A stretch of DNA of 64,000 bases from Eremophila alpestris peregrina (taxonomy: Eukaryota > Chordata > Aves > Passeriformes > Alaudidae). The stretch lies in the NCBI GenBank assembly GCA_009792885.1, contig WMCF01000007.1:8087267-8151266 (forward strand), in the 5' to 3' direction. The notes under the pieces are model-generated. The model had not been told where the DNA came from, made no database searches, and was given only the letters and a program-made list of their open reading frames with translations. A program made the translations under genes and the position numbers. Of this stretch, positions 1 through 13,400 are shown piece by piece; positions within the stretch are counted from its first letter, which is position 1; each line of letters starts with the position of its first letter.

Positions 1-2795
1 ACTTAAATAAACAAATTCTAGAGTACAAGCAATAGTAGATCCAAATTTCAATGAGACATTTGACAAGGTATGGAGTGCTTAAATCCCACATTTGAACAGG
101 AAAAGGCTTGTATGAACTTTATGCACATTTTGAGCATAATTGAAGCAGGCTCCCAACCAGTCAATTCTCAGTTTGTGTACTAGACACTTGAAATGCTGCA
201 CACCCAGCATAAGGCAGGGCACGGATCAATACTCTTTGCTTCAGTGCAATATTAGTCATTACTGTCAGCAGCCCATCCCAAATCTACAAAATGTCTACCA
301 AAACCAGAAAGAAAGCAGATGTTCTGACTGCTGAACGGGGCAAATATATGTCCATTTGGGACAGCAGAATTCCAAGGGCTGACAGTGAGAACCACCACAG
401 ACTCACAGCATCAGCTGGTCCAAGTTTGCCAGCTCAAGCAAATTATGTCAATACTAGGAACATGTCAATCAGAGCCTACTCAAATGCATGTGTGGAAGAA
501 GACTAGAAGTCAAGAAGTCACTGAGAATCTTTCCTGCTGTGACTGTACATCACTATACAAGAGCATTTTTTCAGAGCATGTTCTTGTTCATGATAGTTAC
601 ATTTAATATTGCTGAATAAAGCAAGGTCAGAGAACAAGAAAAATCACTGGGTATTCTTTCTTTTTAGTTGTTAATATACTTCCTGACTTCAAGACAGCAA
701 TTACCTAAAGAAATGGTGAAGATGGAAGAAGGTTTCTTTCCCATTAGAGAATCTTCCATACTATCCCAGAAGACTCTGCAGCCTCAAGTCTCCCACATAG
801 CCTCCTACTGTACTCCAAAAATCCATGGGGTAGGTAAACTTCACTCTGTCATGCTGTAACACAGCTGTCACATTCATATTAGGCCTTTTGGACTGAAAAT
901 ATCCACCCCAGACTCCACAGATGGTAATTCTCCTTTAGGAACATAGGAGCATCACACAGAGCCTGTGGAAGGACAGGAAAATGTTCAATATACCATTAAT
1001 TCAGTCATTCAAGACCTCATGGACACAAGACCCGACAACAGTCCATGGTCCTCTTTTATTTAAAAGGGCAAATTTAGCTTCAAATTTTCAGGATTAACTC
1101 CAGCAAAGTGCCATGGTAAAACAAACTAGGAAACAGCAATATGGAAGTATAGCCTCGAAACAAAATAGAAACCAAACTCCCAATCAAAAACCAGCAAAAA
1201 ATACAAATATGTAGAATGGGACCAAGGAAGAGCTAATGAACATATAAAAAGGTGAAATGCAACAGATATTAAATATAAAAATGGGAGGCATGTAAAATTC
1301 TAAATAATATGAACTTAATTATCTTTAAAGTAAAATAGAACAAGCAGTAAGAATTTGCTCTAAATGCAAATGAGAATGAAGTAGGTGTCATTACCTTAAT
1401 TACTGGAATTATTTTATTGGAGTAACAATCTATCTTTTAACATGTGCTTCTTATTCTGCATGTACAGGAAGAATAAATTCTTTGGTTCAGTTTCCAGCTA
1501 ATTCAGTTCAATAACAACTTCATTCAAAGCTGGAAAATCAAATGAGATCAGGACGAGTTTTTTTTCTCTGTTTCAGTCTGAGACTATAATAAGTTATGTG
1601 GTACTGAGATTTCAGAGTTTTGCAACCTTAAAGGAACTCTCATTGACATTTGTCTTAAATTGTTTGAATCAATTTTTCGTGTGTGTGAATGTGTGGCCAA
1701 AATAAAATTTGACATAGTGTTGGGAATCTGTTCCTCTCAGATATTATTCTCCCTGTGATTTTTCACTGGATGAATCAATGGTTTTCTGAAGTTCTAGCTC
1801 AAGGGCCTCTCAAACTCACGCTCACTGAGTAACTGAGAAATTTTAGGGTCTGATTTTACACTTGGATGGCAACTTATAGAAGCATCACCAATGTAAAAAC
1901 ATAGAGAGAGCAGCCACAGGCTTTCCTGGCCAAAAGGGCTGCCAGATTCTCTCTTTGTTTGCTTCCAAACAACACTAGCAGGCTGTTGAGTTCTATTTTA
2001 TCAGGTAATAAATACTTACTGATATCAATTTTCATTGTGCCTTTTTCCATTTCCTTCTTCTCTTTTACAAGATGGAAAACTGGAGATGAGAAGCAGTTGT
2101 TGCCTCAAGTTTGGAAAGAAATCTGTTCAGAACCACCACAGAAGATTCTGAGAGCTCTTAGTTCATCTGAGAGACTAAAGCAAAAGGAGAATGAGTTGTG
2201 CTATTATTATGAAATACTTGAAAGTAGCAAAAATCTGAAAGAAAAAATATCCTCCCTGAGACCTATGAAACCAGAAAGATTATTAAGGAGTTGGGCAGCT
2301 TGGGTTTCAGTAGCAAAAGGAAAGGAAGGACTGTGATTGATTTTGTGTGAGGAAGTCCATTTCTTTGATGACAAATTATAAATACATTTTACCACTTCAC
2401 ACAGAAAAGCTGCTGATAATAATTATGATAGTGAGAGCTTCTCCATAGTACAATACTATTACTCTTCTGGAGCTATGACAGCATTGTGTATACCTAAGTG
2501 TGAATTCTCAGGCTGCACTCATCTTTCTCTATACTTGTAAGGATGTAACTGTGTGCTCATATGAGCAGGATGTGACCAAAGATTCCTCCTAAATCCAGAC
2601 ATAGCACAGGTGAGAAGAAGAGGCTGTGTCTCATTTCTCACTGACCAACTTCATAATTCAGAACTCATAAAATGGTCAGATTGTTAAAGAAACTTTCCTG
2701 TCTGTCCCTCAAGGAGTCACTCTGCCAGTCACTCATGCTGCCTGAGCTGGGACTGAGGCCCCTTTCCAGCAGGAGGCTCTGTCACCAAAATCATT
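1..2795. other. Intergenic, no gene recognised
   Basis: AT-rich unique-looking DNA. The only segment of note is 2040-2335, where a pyrimidine-rich tract and AAG precede a roughly 90-codon open stretch (see findings). No conserved family was recognised in it. Confidence 0.6.
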
Positions 2796-3080
2796 GGGAA
2801 GAAATTAAACCTTCCAACAACCTCTTTAAAGTGTTAGTGAGCCAGGCATTACTTAATTCTGCACAGGTTATGTAGTGAATCATTCCAGCTACGCACACAC
2901 CTTTTAAGACTTTTCAATCATTTATACATTTTTAGCAAAAAAAGAAATTAATATTCATTGGTTCTAAGTTATATAATTATCTTCCTTAATTTGTATTCTA
3001 TCCCCTTATTGGTTATTGACTTCTTGCACTTCATGCTAATTTAATCCACATTCTTTAGTGTTCTTATGGTCCTTTCTCAG
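2796..3080 (-). mobile_element. Old LTR-like fragment, copy A
   Basis: It aligns by eye with 33797-34115 along its length: shared CTTCCAACAAC..., GTGTTAG...GGCATTACTT, TTCATTGGTTC, and TTATTGGT.ATTGA blocks in the same order. On the minus strand the order is CCAAT-type boxes (inverted ATTGG near 2957 and 3009), then TATAAATG (about 2920-2926), then a degenerate polyadenylation signal (about 2852). That is the U3-R order expected of a solo LTR. No coding remnant was seen. Edges are approximate and the family was not named. Confidence 0.5.
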
Positions 3081-3099
3081 ATGGGGAGTCCTCAACTCT

Positions 3100-3931
3100 C
3101 ATGCTGTAATGTCTTTATTAATGTCCTCTGTTACTTCTTGTTACTCCAACATCTCATTGAAGGGCAATAAATATAACATCCCAGATATTCAATCTTCAAT
3201 TCCCTCAGGCTTTGTTTATTGCAGCTTATCAGGTCTAGTCCAGCAAAACTCAAAACCAGTCTGTGACAAGAGACCCAGCCTGATGGCAAAGTGGACACCG
3301 CCTACGACAAACAATCAGTTAAAACCATTAATTACAAAAAACAAAAAAAACAAAAAAACAAACATTTAGGAAAGTTATATAATTTCCAACAGCTCCAGTG
3401 ACCCTATGGGTGCCCAAATTGGCTTACACACCCCACACTCATACCAGGTTCCTTACCAGCTTGACCCCAGGCTTTCCATAGCAAGATCTCAGACCTCTGG
3501 ATCCTTTCAGTCATTTGATCATGGTGCAACAACAGAATAACAGCTCCAGCTGGTGCCTCCAAGGAGGGGTCCCAAGCAAAGGAGCCCCTGGGCTTTTATA
3601 TCCTCACAGTCAAAGTGCAGGGAAGTCTCTGGTCTTCCAGCTGAGTCCTCAGCTCCTGCCCTGTCTCTGAGTGTCTGGTCCCCTGGCTGGCACCACAGGT
3701 CCCCGTGCCCTTTGTTGTACAAAGGTTGGTTCCAGTTCACAGCCTCTTGTCTGGGGCTCTCACCACCAGAGCTGAACCTGGAGCTGGCACTGCAGCTGCT
3801 CACAGAGCACTGAGTGTATTCCTCAATGGGATTCTCCATATACTTTCCCAGTATCTACTCTGTACCTATCTGTGCCTGTGTGCACCCAAAGGTGCTTGCT
3901 GTCACCATTTGTACCAAAGACATGTCACATA
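3100..3931 (-). mobile_element. Possible second LTR-like element
   Basis: This is a GC-richer block in an AT-rich setting. On the minus strand it has a clear TATAAAAG box (3593-3600) in a promoter-like setting, and an AATAAA signal farther along (3215-3220). The minus-strand sequence begins TGTGACATG near 3931. The spacing between TATA and polyadenylation signal (about 380 bases) is long for an LTR, no target-site duplication was found, and the block abuts copy A. It could instead be a cellular promoter or exon remnant. Confidence 0.3.
3338..3366 (+). repeat. A-rich simple repeat (CAAAA-type)
   Basis: Runs of A interrupted by single C, inside the LTR-like block at 3100-3931. Confidence 0.8.
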
Positions 3932-3939
3932 AAAAATGG

Positions 3940-6480
3940 AATTATGTGTGATTCATTTAATTCTGGGGTGGTTTGTCCTGCAGATTTGTAATGAACTGGA
4001 GCTGGAATGACCAGTCCTTTGTCAGCATTTGTTGTATCTCTGTAGCACGACTCTTCCTGATGAGTAATTCTTTTCATAGTGTTATTTTACAGCACTTTCT
4101 GTTATCTTTAATAGTAATAAGGTGCCTAGATACCAGCTGTCTAAAAATACCTAAGACAGTCTGATAGACTGAATAGGTACAAAGAGTGAAGTCATGAAGA
4201 AAGAACTGAAAAGCAAAGTAAAAGTTTTGGAAAGCAAATCAGGTATTCCAGAAGCTGCAGTTTGATATGAAATCTTGAGGAAAAAAAAATCTAGAAAGTA
4301 CATGGAAAAATGAAAAAAACTTATTAAAAGAAAAAATATGTTAAATAATGAAGAGTTCAGAATGTAAGTAGAGATGTGGGAAAGTGTTAAAGTATGAAGT
4401 AACTGAATGTACGTTATGAATGCAGTATGGACACACAAAAAACATAACAACTATCATTTTTTAGTTCTGTCATCTTTAGCAATGTTGAACTCTTTACTGA
4501 AGTAGAGGCCCAGAACTGGTCGTTTTCTGGAATTTTTGCATTCCTGCATTTGATATGCTGATACCAGTGGTTCTTATAGTCATCAAAGATTGAATATGAT
4601 GTGCTCTTTTTGATTAATAATAAGGTAATAGCAAGAAACAGTAAAAAAATTGTGCAGACAGTTAAGATTATTTTCAGTCTTCTTTAAAGATAAGCCATTG
4701 GTAGATCAATTGGCGTTTGTCATAATATATATTGTACCTTTTGCTCTTCATGATAAATATATTTCCACCAGAGCATTAAACATACAGTTTACATATATGT
4801 ACACACTGTCTTTTGATCTGTATTCAAAGCTTGTTTGCTAAGGCTCCTTAACTCTTCAGTGTGCTGTATCCTATCCACACTCTTGGCAGATTGAAAGGTA
4901 TGACTTAATCACACTACTTTTTGAAATGCTCAGGGGCTTGCCAGTGAGCAGACTGCCTGTGATCTCCACAGCTGGTGGAACATCTCCCTGGACAGGAGCT
5001 GACTGCTTCTTACCCACTTGTGGGTAAAACCAGCAGACCCACCTCCTTTAGCAGGCAAATCTCTAAGCGCTGCTTTGCTCATTCATTGTTTTTACATGGT
5101 AATCTTGGCCACATAACCTTTCTTAACTCTGTATCTGACTGAAAATCTGTTTTCATTGTACTGATCCTGCTTGCAAACTGCAGAGGAAAAGCCCCATTCC
5201 CTTCCATTCTTTTCCTGTGGGTTGTGCAAAGCCAAAAACTAGAGTGTAAAGGATGTGAGCCATCATTTGACAGTTTAACTAAGGGGAAAGAGAATGAGGA
5301 AGTTAAAGGTATCATTCTGTGCTCTACTCAGGGTTGTTCAAGGATTCTATGAAAAGAAAACAAGCACCTCCTTGATGGAAGAAAATATTGTGCAAAAGCA
5401 CTAAAAATCGAGATTATCATCTGATGATAAGAAGCCTTTAGACAACTTTGCATCAGTCAGACAGAATTCCAACTTTATAACATTTAACCAGAAACCTTTT
5501 TCTTTCTTAAAATTTTTGCAGATAAGGGAAGACATGGAGACCTCAGAATGTGATCAAATATAAAAAGATTTACTTGTAGAAGAAAAATAAAATAGGTAAG
5601 TGTAATTGCACCTATTTACATGAGGAACCTGTAAGATGACTAATCCCTGTATATAAAGAATTTGGTGTTCTTGGACGGTTATAAATCATTCAGGGACAAA
5701 TTGTAAGCAATGTTTCTCTAAGTCAGGGTGCATTTCTCAGCTAATATGGAAGGCTCCACTCTGCTGGCAGATCTTTCAAGTGACACTTTTTTTACTGTAC
5801 ACCTAGAGATCATCTAAGAACGGTAAAAACCTGCAGGTGCAATTTACCATCTACAAGGCACTACATATTTCAAGATTCCCCACAGCAATTCAATTTGGGA
5901 ATGTGCTCTAAAGGTTTCTCCTAGTGAGACATTGGTATCCCACTGAACTTTAATGATTGCTTGTGGGTTAAAATTAGAGAGGTATATCAACTCTCAGAAA
6001 AAAATTTTGAATCAACTTATCAAGACTCCTGGAGATAAAAGGCCTCCTACTCATCTCTGATAGACCTGATTGTGCCTTATTGTTTCACAGCTTTAAATAT
6101 TCACCTCGTTAATGGTAAGATAATTATCATTCCACCAACTCTGACAAAGCCACCATTTTTCAAAGTAACATTCCATACAAGATGTGGAGAAAAAAAAGGA
6201 AAACATTTAGACAAGACTATTAATAAGATGAACTTGCACGTGAATTTTTAGAGCATGAGTCTTACTCACTTTCAGTTCTAGTTTAATTTAGTACCACTAC
6301 ACTTCAGCAAAAGTTTAATGCACCTTAATCAGACCAGAAAAATGTACAATTATTTTTTAAATACTATGTACAGGGTAAACCTGATAGACTGGTGGATAAA
6401 CTATAATTTGAGTAAGTATAAATATATGTATTTCTGTACAGAGGTACACATAAATACATCCATATTTGGAGGTATTTAAA
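3940..6480. other. Intergenic, no gene or repeat recognised
   Basis: AT-rich sequence with only short random open frames on either strand. Confidence 0.6.
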
Positions 6481-6484
6481 AGAT

Positions 6485-6597
6485 GTAAATGGGACAGTTA
6501 GGGATATGGCTTAATGGTGGACTTGGCAGCATTAAATTTATATTTAGACTTGATGATTGTAAAGGTCTTTTCCAACTTAACTTATCCTATGATTCTC
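6485..6597 (+). mobile_element. CR1 LINE 3' end, 5'-truncated
   Basis: The end reads GACTTGATGATTGTAAAGGTCTTTTCCAACTTAACTTATCCTATGATTC in form, which is the standard closing segment of avian CR1 elements. Only about 110 bases remain, the usual heavy 5' truncation. There is no poly(A), as expected for CR1. It is followed directly by a second CR1-derived piece in the same orientation. Confidence 0.8.
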
Positions 6598-7335
6598 CCG
6601 TATGCAGATGGCACCATGCTGGGGACACCAGCTCATGTGCAAGACTGCCATCCACAGGCACCCAGACAGCCTGGAGCAATGGGCCAATGGGACCCTTACA
6701 AAATTGAGTGAAGGCAAATCCTGCAACTGTGTGGAAACCACTGCCCGCAATGACACAGCCTGGGGCCTGCCAGGCTGGAGCAGCTCTCTGGAAGAGGCTA
6801 TGGAGATGCTGGAGAGCAGTACCCAAGCAGCATAGAAAGCCACTGCCCTCCTCGTGTGCATGAGCAGGGGCACAGTCAGTCAGTTAAAGGAAGGCATTCT
6901 CTCCCTCTGTAGAGCTCTTGGATCACCTTCAGGACATTTTCCCCAGCTTTGGGCCACCCTGCACAGCAAAAGTGCAAATCTGGAGGACAGTGACCAAGCT
7001 GGGAGGGACTGGATCACTGATCTAAGCAGAGGTTGGATGGCCAGGGCTTGTTCAGCCTGGAGAATTTTTTCCTCTGTGGGACTTAAGAGCAGTGCCCAGG
7101 ACGTTCAAAGATGTCATTGAGAAGATGGTGCCAGGGTCTTCACAGTGGTGCATGGATGAGAGACAATGGGTATTAACCAAAATGAGATGTTCAGATTGGA
7201 TTAAAGAGGAATGTTTTCCCCATGAGAAAAGTCTGTCAGGTCACCCAGAGAGGTCAGGCAGGTATGAAGTGTTTTAAGACCAGACTGGGTAAAACACTGA
7301 GCCACCTGGACTCACCTGACTTATGCTATGATAAT
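6598..7335 (+). mobile_element. Degraded CR1 LINE fragment (3' ORF2 region and 3'UTR side)
   Basis: Segments such as GAGCAATGGGCCAATGGGACC, CTGGGCCACC-like text, TTGTTCAGCCTGGAGAA, ATGGTGCCAGGGTCTTCACAG and CCCAGAGAGGTCAGGCAGG follow the order of the CR1 3' region. Many substitutions and indels break all frames. Open stretches here (for example 6602-6835 and 6854-7120) are remnants of the element or chance and not genes. The usual terminal 'aggtcccttccaac' tail is missing, so the 3' end appears deleted or decayed. Confidence 0.7.
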
Positions 7336-7339
7336 ATAA

Positions 7340-10300
7340 GGTACTGTATATTTAGCCTCTCTATTAGTATCTGTATTATTACTAGATACATTAGACAAAC
7401 TAGTTGACTAGACTAGATGGGCTGTACTAGTAGAATATGATAAATTATACTGAGAATTTAATTGCAAAGACAATACAGGAAAAGTTCTTAAACCAGCTGC
7501 TTCCCCTAGATCACAATTTCTACAGGTATTTGAGATTGAGAATAATTTTATACATTCATGTCATTTACTGAAATCAATAGTACTACTCGAAAAGTGAAAC
7601 TAGGCACATGAGGGCATATTGCTGGGCTGGGATCCTTTATTGTGCTCAATTCCACAGAAACTATTTCTGAGAAGCAGGATGGAGTTTAATGTTTGCCTAC
7701 TAAAAAACTGAGCAAAAAATACTAATAAGCACTATGAAAAGGGCTCATTTCATCAAATGGAGATATTTTTAGTATACAGAAACAGAATTTTTGTGCTTGG
7801 ACTTTGGTACTTGGACTTCTTCATAAACTAAAAAAACCACATATTTAGACCATTGTGTTTGAAATTTTACATGTGGTGTTTTAAAATGTCTCTGATAGAA
7901 AATCAAAGCTAATTTGCTTTGTCTGCATAAGCAAAAGATAATTTCCATTTTCTTCCAAGAACAATGTCAGTAAATAGACAGCCAAGCAATACTTAGTAGG
8001 AAATGGCATCATTTTTAAAATATCCATCCAGATATAAATAAAATAAATTATGTATTCTCAGACCTTATATTTCAGCCATCACTAAAACATTATGAAGAGG
8101 TCTAATAAATAAAAAATTTACTTCAGTACAAAAAACCAACAATCCCTCCAAGTAATTTTATAAGGCAGAATGCAATTTTGTTCATCTCTGCATTTTTCTT
8201 TTTATTACTTTTCTATGATCTAGTTTATACTCCTTAAAGTTTATGCCCAATGGCTGAGATAATGGAGCTAGCCAGAAGGTAGTTGCAAGAAGTTTTTAAA
8301 TTAGCATATACTCATTTGTGTATAAAATCAATGGCAAAAATTATTGTCAGAAGGTATTTTAAAGCAACAAAAAGCAGAGTATACAGTAATGCCAGATTTA
8401 AGGGGAAAACCACCCCATTTGGTTAAATGTATTTCAATAACAATGGATTGTCTTATCTTTGTCTTACAGGACAAAATCTTGCTCATAGGTATAGCACTGC
8501 ATTATTTAATTGGGACTGCTGAGAACCAATATGAGGAAGCAGCTGATGGATTATGCTTTTGCTTTACAAAAAGAAAAATGTGTTTTTATACCTCATATAT
8601 ATTTTTGTTATGAAAATAAAGAGAATATTTGTTCAGCAATGCAATGAAGTTTTACATTCTACCTCATCGACTTAAAAACAATCTAATCTACACATTGCTA
8701 AACACAAACAAAACTTCCTAGAAGGATAAACTATATTAGATCATGCCTCATGAAGGCACTGCCTTCTTTGTTACAGGGATCTCTTATGACATAAATGTAA
8801 ATACTAAAACCATAATTGGTCAGAAATCAGTCTAAGAAGTCCAGTCCTACTCTGTTATCTCTGGTTCAGAGAATATAGTTAACCTTGAAAACATGAGTAT
8901 AGGGATCACTTTCAGAAATTATCATATTTTTTAAAGACTACTTCCCTCAAGCTTTTAGGTATAGGCATACTTCTCTTTTTCAAAAGGGAATACACAACCC
9001 ACTTACTTGAAACAACAACTTAATCAAATTCACGTTAGATTTGGAATGTCACCTAAACTTGTCTGTGCTATCCCTTTTAAATCATATTAAACAGCATAAC
9101 TTTTAAGGATTCCTGTGCTTGGATTTTTCCATGTTATCTTGTTGCTTTGCCATTTTACACCTGGGCTCTGTTTCACAGAACACTAATACTTAGCTTCTTC
9201 ATTTAACTGATCTTGAACTGAAGAGTAGACTCAGTGTAGATAATATCTCTTCAACCCCACAAAACTTTGAAAAATCTGAACATTTTAAAAATAAAATTTA
9301 AACTTTTTTTTTTATTATTTTATTTTTTAAGGAATCTGTCAGAGACTACACGTAAAAGCAGAAATGCAAGGCTGTCACCTGCCTCTTTCAGATCCAGCGA
9401 AGCCAGGAGATCCGTGGTTGAAGAAGACACCAAGGACAGAAAGAATCAGTGCCCCCAACTGGCATGGAAAGCATGAATAGTCTGTCTTGGCATAATCAGT
9501 AATTTGATTTCCCATGACAGGAGTGAAATCTGACATCTATTATTACCAAGGGGGAAGTATATTCCCTGCAAAGCAGAGAGGAGGGGAGCAGAGCTGCTCC
9601 AGCTGAGCCAGTAATCAATTCATAACACCATGAAATTCGGTTCTATACTAAGAATCTATCAAAGCTGACACAAATTGGCATCCTGAACAAACAGTTTTTG
9701 ATAGTTTTGCATAAGTATGTGCTTTCTGCTGGACCATGGTAATTGAAGATTTGTTTTCTGCTCTGTTACAGCACTAATTGTGCTGCTGGGAAAACAGACA
9801 TCCAGGAGGTATTGCCATGACAGTGTGTGTTTTTTGGACTTCTTTGCACTTAGAGGATTTTGGATGTCCAACATTCATTACTCTGGTGTGCTTACTTTGT
9901 TTATAGATCATGTCAGAGAGAAATCACATTTGTGATGACCACTGGCTGTGATGCAGCTACAACACACAATTATATAGCCAAATGTAACTGATACATAATC
10001 ATTGTGCCATAGTACTGCTGATTTTCATCAGTGGTAGTCTTCATCTCCAATGGTCTCAACACATCCACTGAGTACGTACAACATGACTTCTCAGTCAGCA
10101 GCAATGTCCCACTCACGCTCTCTATTCTTCTGTTAAGAACAGTTAGGAAAAGGGAATGTTAGTGTTTTATGAGTTTCTCTTTTGTTTCAAGGTCCAGTGA
10201 CACCATCCCCTTCTCCACCATTCTTATTACAAAGTATCTTTTAGTCTATCTACCCCTGAATTTTTACCAGACATGCATGATGACTTTTCTGCCAGTAAAA

Positions 10301-12890
10301 CCCAGCTACCAGAATTTTAGAGCGTGTATAAAACAATGCATATAGGCACCTCCAGAATTTCTGTTTATTTGAAATAATATTCTTTTTTCCAGAGTCACCT
10401 GTGTGTAGTGCTAAGTGCTTGAAAACTACAAAATAATCATGTCACCTATCTGACATGCTCTAGAACACAGCGTAAGGCAAGAAACCACTCTCCCTCAACA
10501 GGTGTAAAAGAGCTGCCTGTATTGTGATTGATTAGCTAACATTTAAAATCTGTTTAAAATCAGAGGTGAAATTGATTTATACATCCAGTAATATATTTTG
10601 GGTATTTTTTTCCTAAAATATTTCCTGTGTCCCTAGATAGAGATGGAGTAAACAACAAAAGACAGATTTCATTTTTCAGAAGTTCATGCAGTGTTCTTAG
10701 CTAAATATTTGTCAAAAAGTATCTTTCTCATTGTTTCCTCCTTCAGCTAAATTCAATTTTCCTGTCTTTTTAGTCCTTTACTCTTGAGACATTCCATACA
10801 GCTTGGAAATTCCTTTGGCATAGTATTTGTTATCTATTCCAGAAACAGCTTGGCTTTTCCAGAATATTGTTCCAGTCTCTTTATGACAGGACTGACTCTT
10901 TCAAAAGCTTCAATTCTTTCAGCTACCTCCAAATAAGAAGACTTAATTGTTCCTTCATTTAACCTGAGAGTTGATCTAACATGCCATCATCTTCAGTTAT
11001 ATGTGATTGTTGAGAGATTAAATATGCTATTATCAGCAATCAATACCACAAAATGCAGTGAGAGAAGAGTACTAAAGGCTCCAGTTTTTTTAACTATAAA
11101 GCAGAATAAAATGCTTGGGGTGTTGTTATTGTTATTATTATTAATCATTGCTTTATATTATTTTATTGTCTTCTTATAACAGAAGCTGTGTAGGTAAGAT
11201 ACTGGCCTTTTGGTACGTTTGGTTAAATGGCTATTTATCTTATATTATAGTAATATCAATAAATAACACTATGCAATCCATACATGGATCATAAAATATC
11301 ACTTTAATTAAATAACTCATTAAATAACTACAAGATTGATTACATTATCCAAGTGTGTTTTCACCAGCAATTTTACCAGGAAGACAAAGAAGGAGAAAAC
11401 AGATAAAAATATAAATAATCACATTCTCCTAGAAGGAGTATTTTCTCTTCCTGTTGGGATCACAGTGCAAGATAAGCCTGTTTCTCAATGTACAATGAGG
11501 ATCTACTCATTTGACAAGGTTATTACTGGCAGACAAGGTTAGCTGTTCCCTGTGTGTCAGAGAGCTGGTTCACAGCAATTTCTTTGTGCTTAATAATAGG
11601 TGTCAGTTCTTGAGAAACTATTTTTCTTTGACTTTCATGTGGCTGATGACCACATATTTATTCATAGTTTAATATCAACAGTTTGAAACTCAGCCTCGGT
11701 AGCTCCACTGGCCACATACTACTGATTCAGCCAGGATCATTGTTCTGGTTATGAGTGCTAGCGTGTAAAATAAACTTCTGGGAAAAATTTTCTCAAAAAA
11801 CTCAGTGTAACTGTGCACTGAAGAATAGCAGGACATGGACATGACATGGTTACTAATACATGTAAACCTCCTGCACATACAATTCACACAGTTTGATTGT
11901 CAGGGTCTGTGTCAACACAATGGATAATTTACTTGTCTCTCCACAACAATTGTATGGTATGTGGAGTGGTTATATCTTCCACAGAATATAACAATTATCT
12001 TTATTTTTTCTCAAAGTACAGATGAATCTCTGAAGTTATTCTGAATTTTTTACCCTCATAATTTTTTTCTGAAAAAATTTATTTCCTGTCCTTTTTTTTT
12101 TAATGTTGAGAGTATACTTTTCTGCTAAAAATTTTGATATTCTATGTGGAAGTTTACAACAAAACATCATTCTGAAATGTAAATACTGCAAGATTTTGAA
12201 AATTTTTTATTGGAATAAATTTTTAGAAACAAAGCATTTCACTATTTTCAGTGAACTCCTTCTAGCATAATTTTTTGGCATGTCAAAATTGTTATATTTC
12301 AAGATGAAACAAGTATTTCCAAAGAATTCTTTATGGAGCAGGAATCCTGATTTTCACACAGCTCTATGTTTTCTCTTTAGATATCTTTCTGATGAGTTAT
12401 GTTTCCTGAGAGTTTTCCATCTTTTTCTTTCCTATCTCAGTGTTTCTTCATTGAGCAGCAATTTGTTAAGTTATGGTCAGAATTGTTGCTTTAGTTTCTG
12501 ACCATAAAACCTCTAACCTCTGTGAAAGTCTGAAAAATCATTCTCTTTCAAGGGTAAGACTGAACATCCTCATAAAAAATACACTTTTTTATACAGACAT
12601 TTCATGCTCTCAGTGAGTTTTCCATCATAGTAGATTGATTTGCTTATCTCAGTAAAGTTGTATGTATATTTCCAAGACTTGTTGCACAGTTAAAAAGTCT
12701 GAGCTTGTGGCTGAGAAACATGAAGAACAGGAGCTATTTTGATGGTCTCTATAAAGTTTGAAATGTACCATTGTATTGTTTTATCTTAGTTTATATATTT
12801 TACAAATTTTTATGTACATATATGTTCTGTATAAAAACCCCATATTTTTATGTATTTTAGTTGCATTTGCATAATACTGTGGTAACATAG
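7340..12890. other. Intergenic, no gene recognised
   Basis: AT-rich DNA. One segment at about 9330-9476 is richer and opens a 48-codon charged stretch after a long T-rich tract (see findings). Otherwise only short random frames were seen. Confidence 0.6.
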
Positions 12891-13400
12891 AGAAAGATAG
12901 TGTGGGGAAACAAAGAGAGTTGGTATTAAAAGTAATCTTGCAGCCAATGTATTGCAGCTGTGTTAATTATCCTAGAGTGGGAACAGCCTTGCTCTCCCAG
13001 CTATGGCTGTGATAAAGAGGGAGCTGGCTGGGAGGGGTTTGGTTGCAGTTGCAGCTCAGTTGGAGCCAGATGGAGCTTGCTGCTGCGCCATGAAGAGCCA
13101 GGGACAGGAGGTGCTGCCAAGGACAGATAAGGTAAGCATTTGTACTGGGACTAAAAGGGACAGGCTGGGCCAGGGACAGGCTGGAGTGAGCTGGTGCTGT
13201 GAGAAGGGAGAGAGAAGAAGGAGAACTGACTGACTGGCTGTTGGCATAAGTGGACAGACCCTGAGAGCTGCTTGGAAATGCCTTTGGGAAATAAGATAGA
13301 GACTGTTAAATAACAAGGGGTTGGCGTGTGAAGCCTTCTGATAGGTATGAAACACAGATAGACAATAAAGTCCTGATACTTGGAGCCCCTAGAAGTTTTT
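12890..13400 (+). mobile_element. LTR-like block (ERV-type), uncertain
   Basis: A GC-richer, purine-rich block stands out from AT-rich flanks. It contains a clean donor-like GATAAGGTAAGC at about 13126 and an AATAAA signal at 13364-13369 shortly before composition returns to background. The opening text (GGGAACAGCC...CTCTCCCAGCTATGGC) looks like avian endogenous retroviral LTR sequence to me, but I cannot name the family and saw no target-site duplication. A decayed noncoding exon is an alternative. Confidence 0.35.

Noticed and set aside
6489..7277. Series of small open frames
   Set aside because: They lie inside CR1-derived sequence and are broken remnants or chance, not cellular genes.
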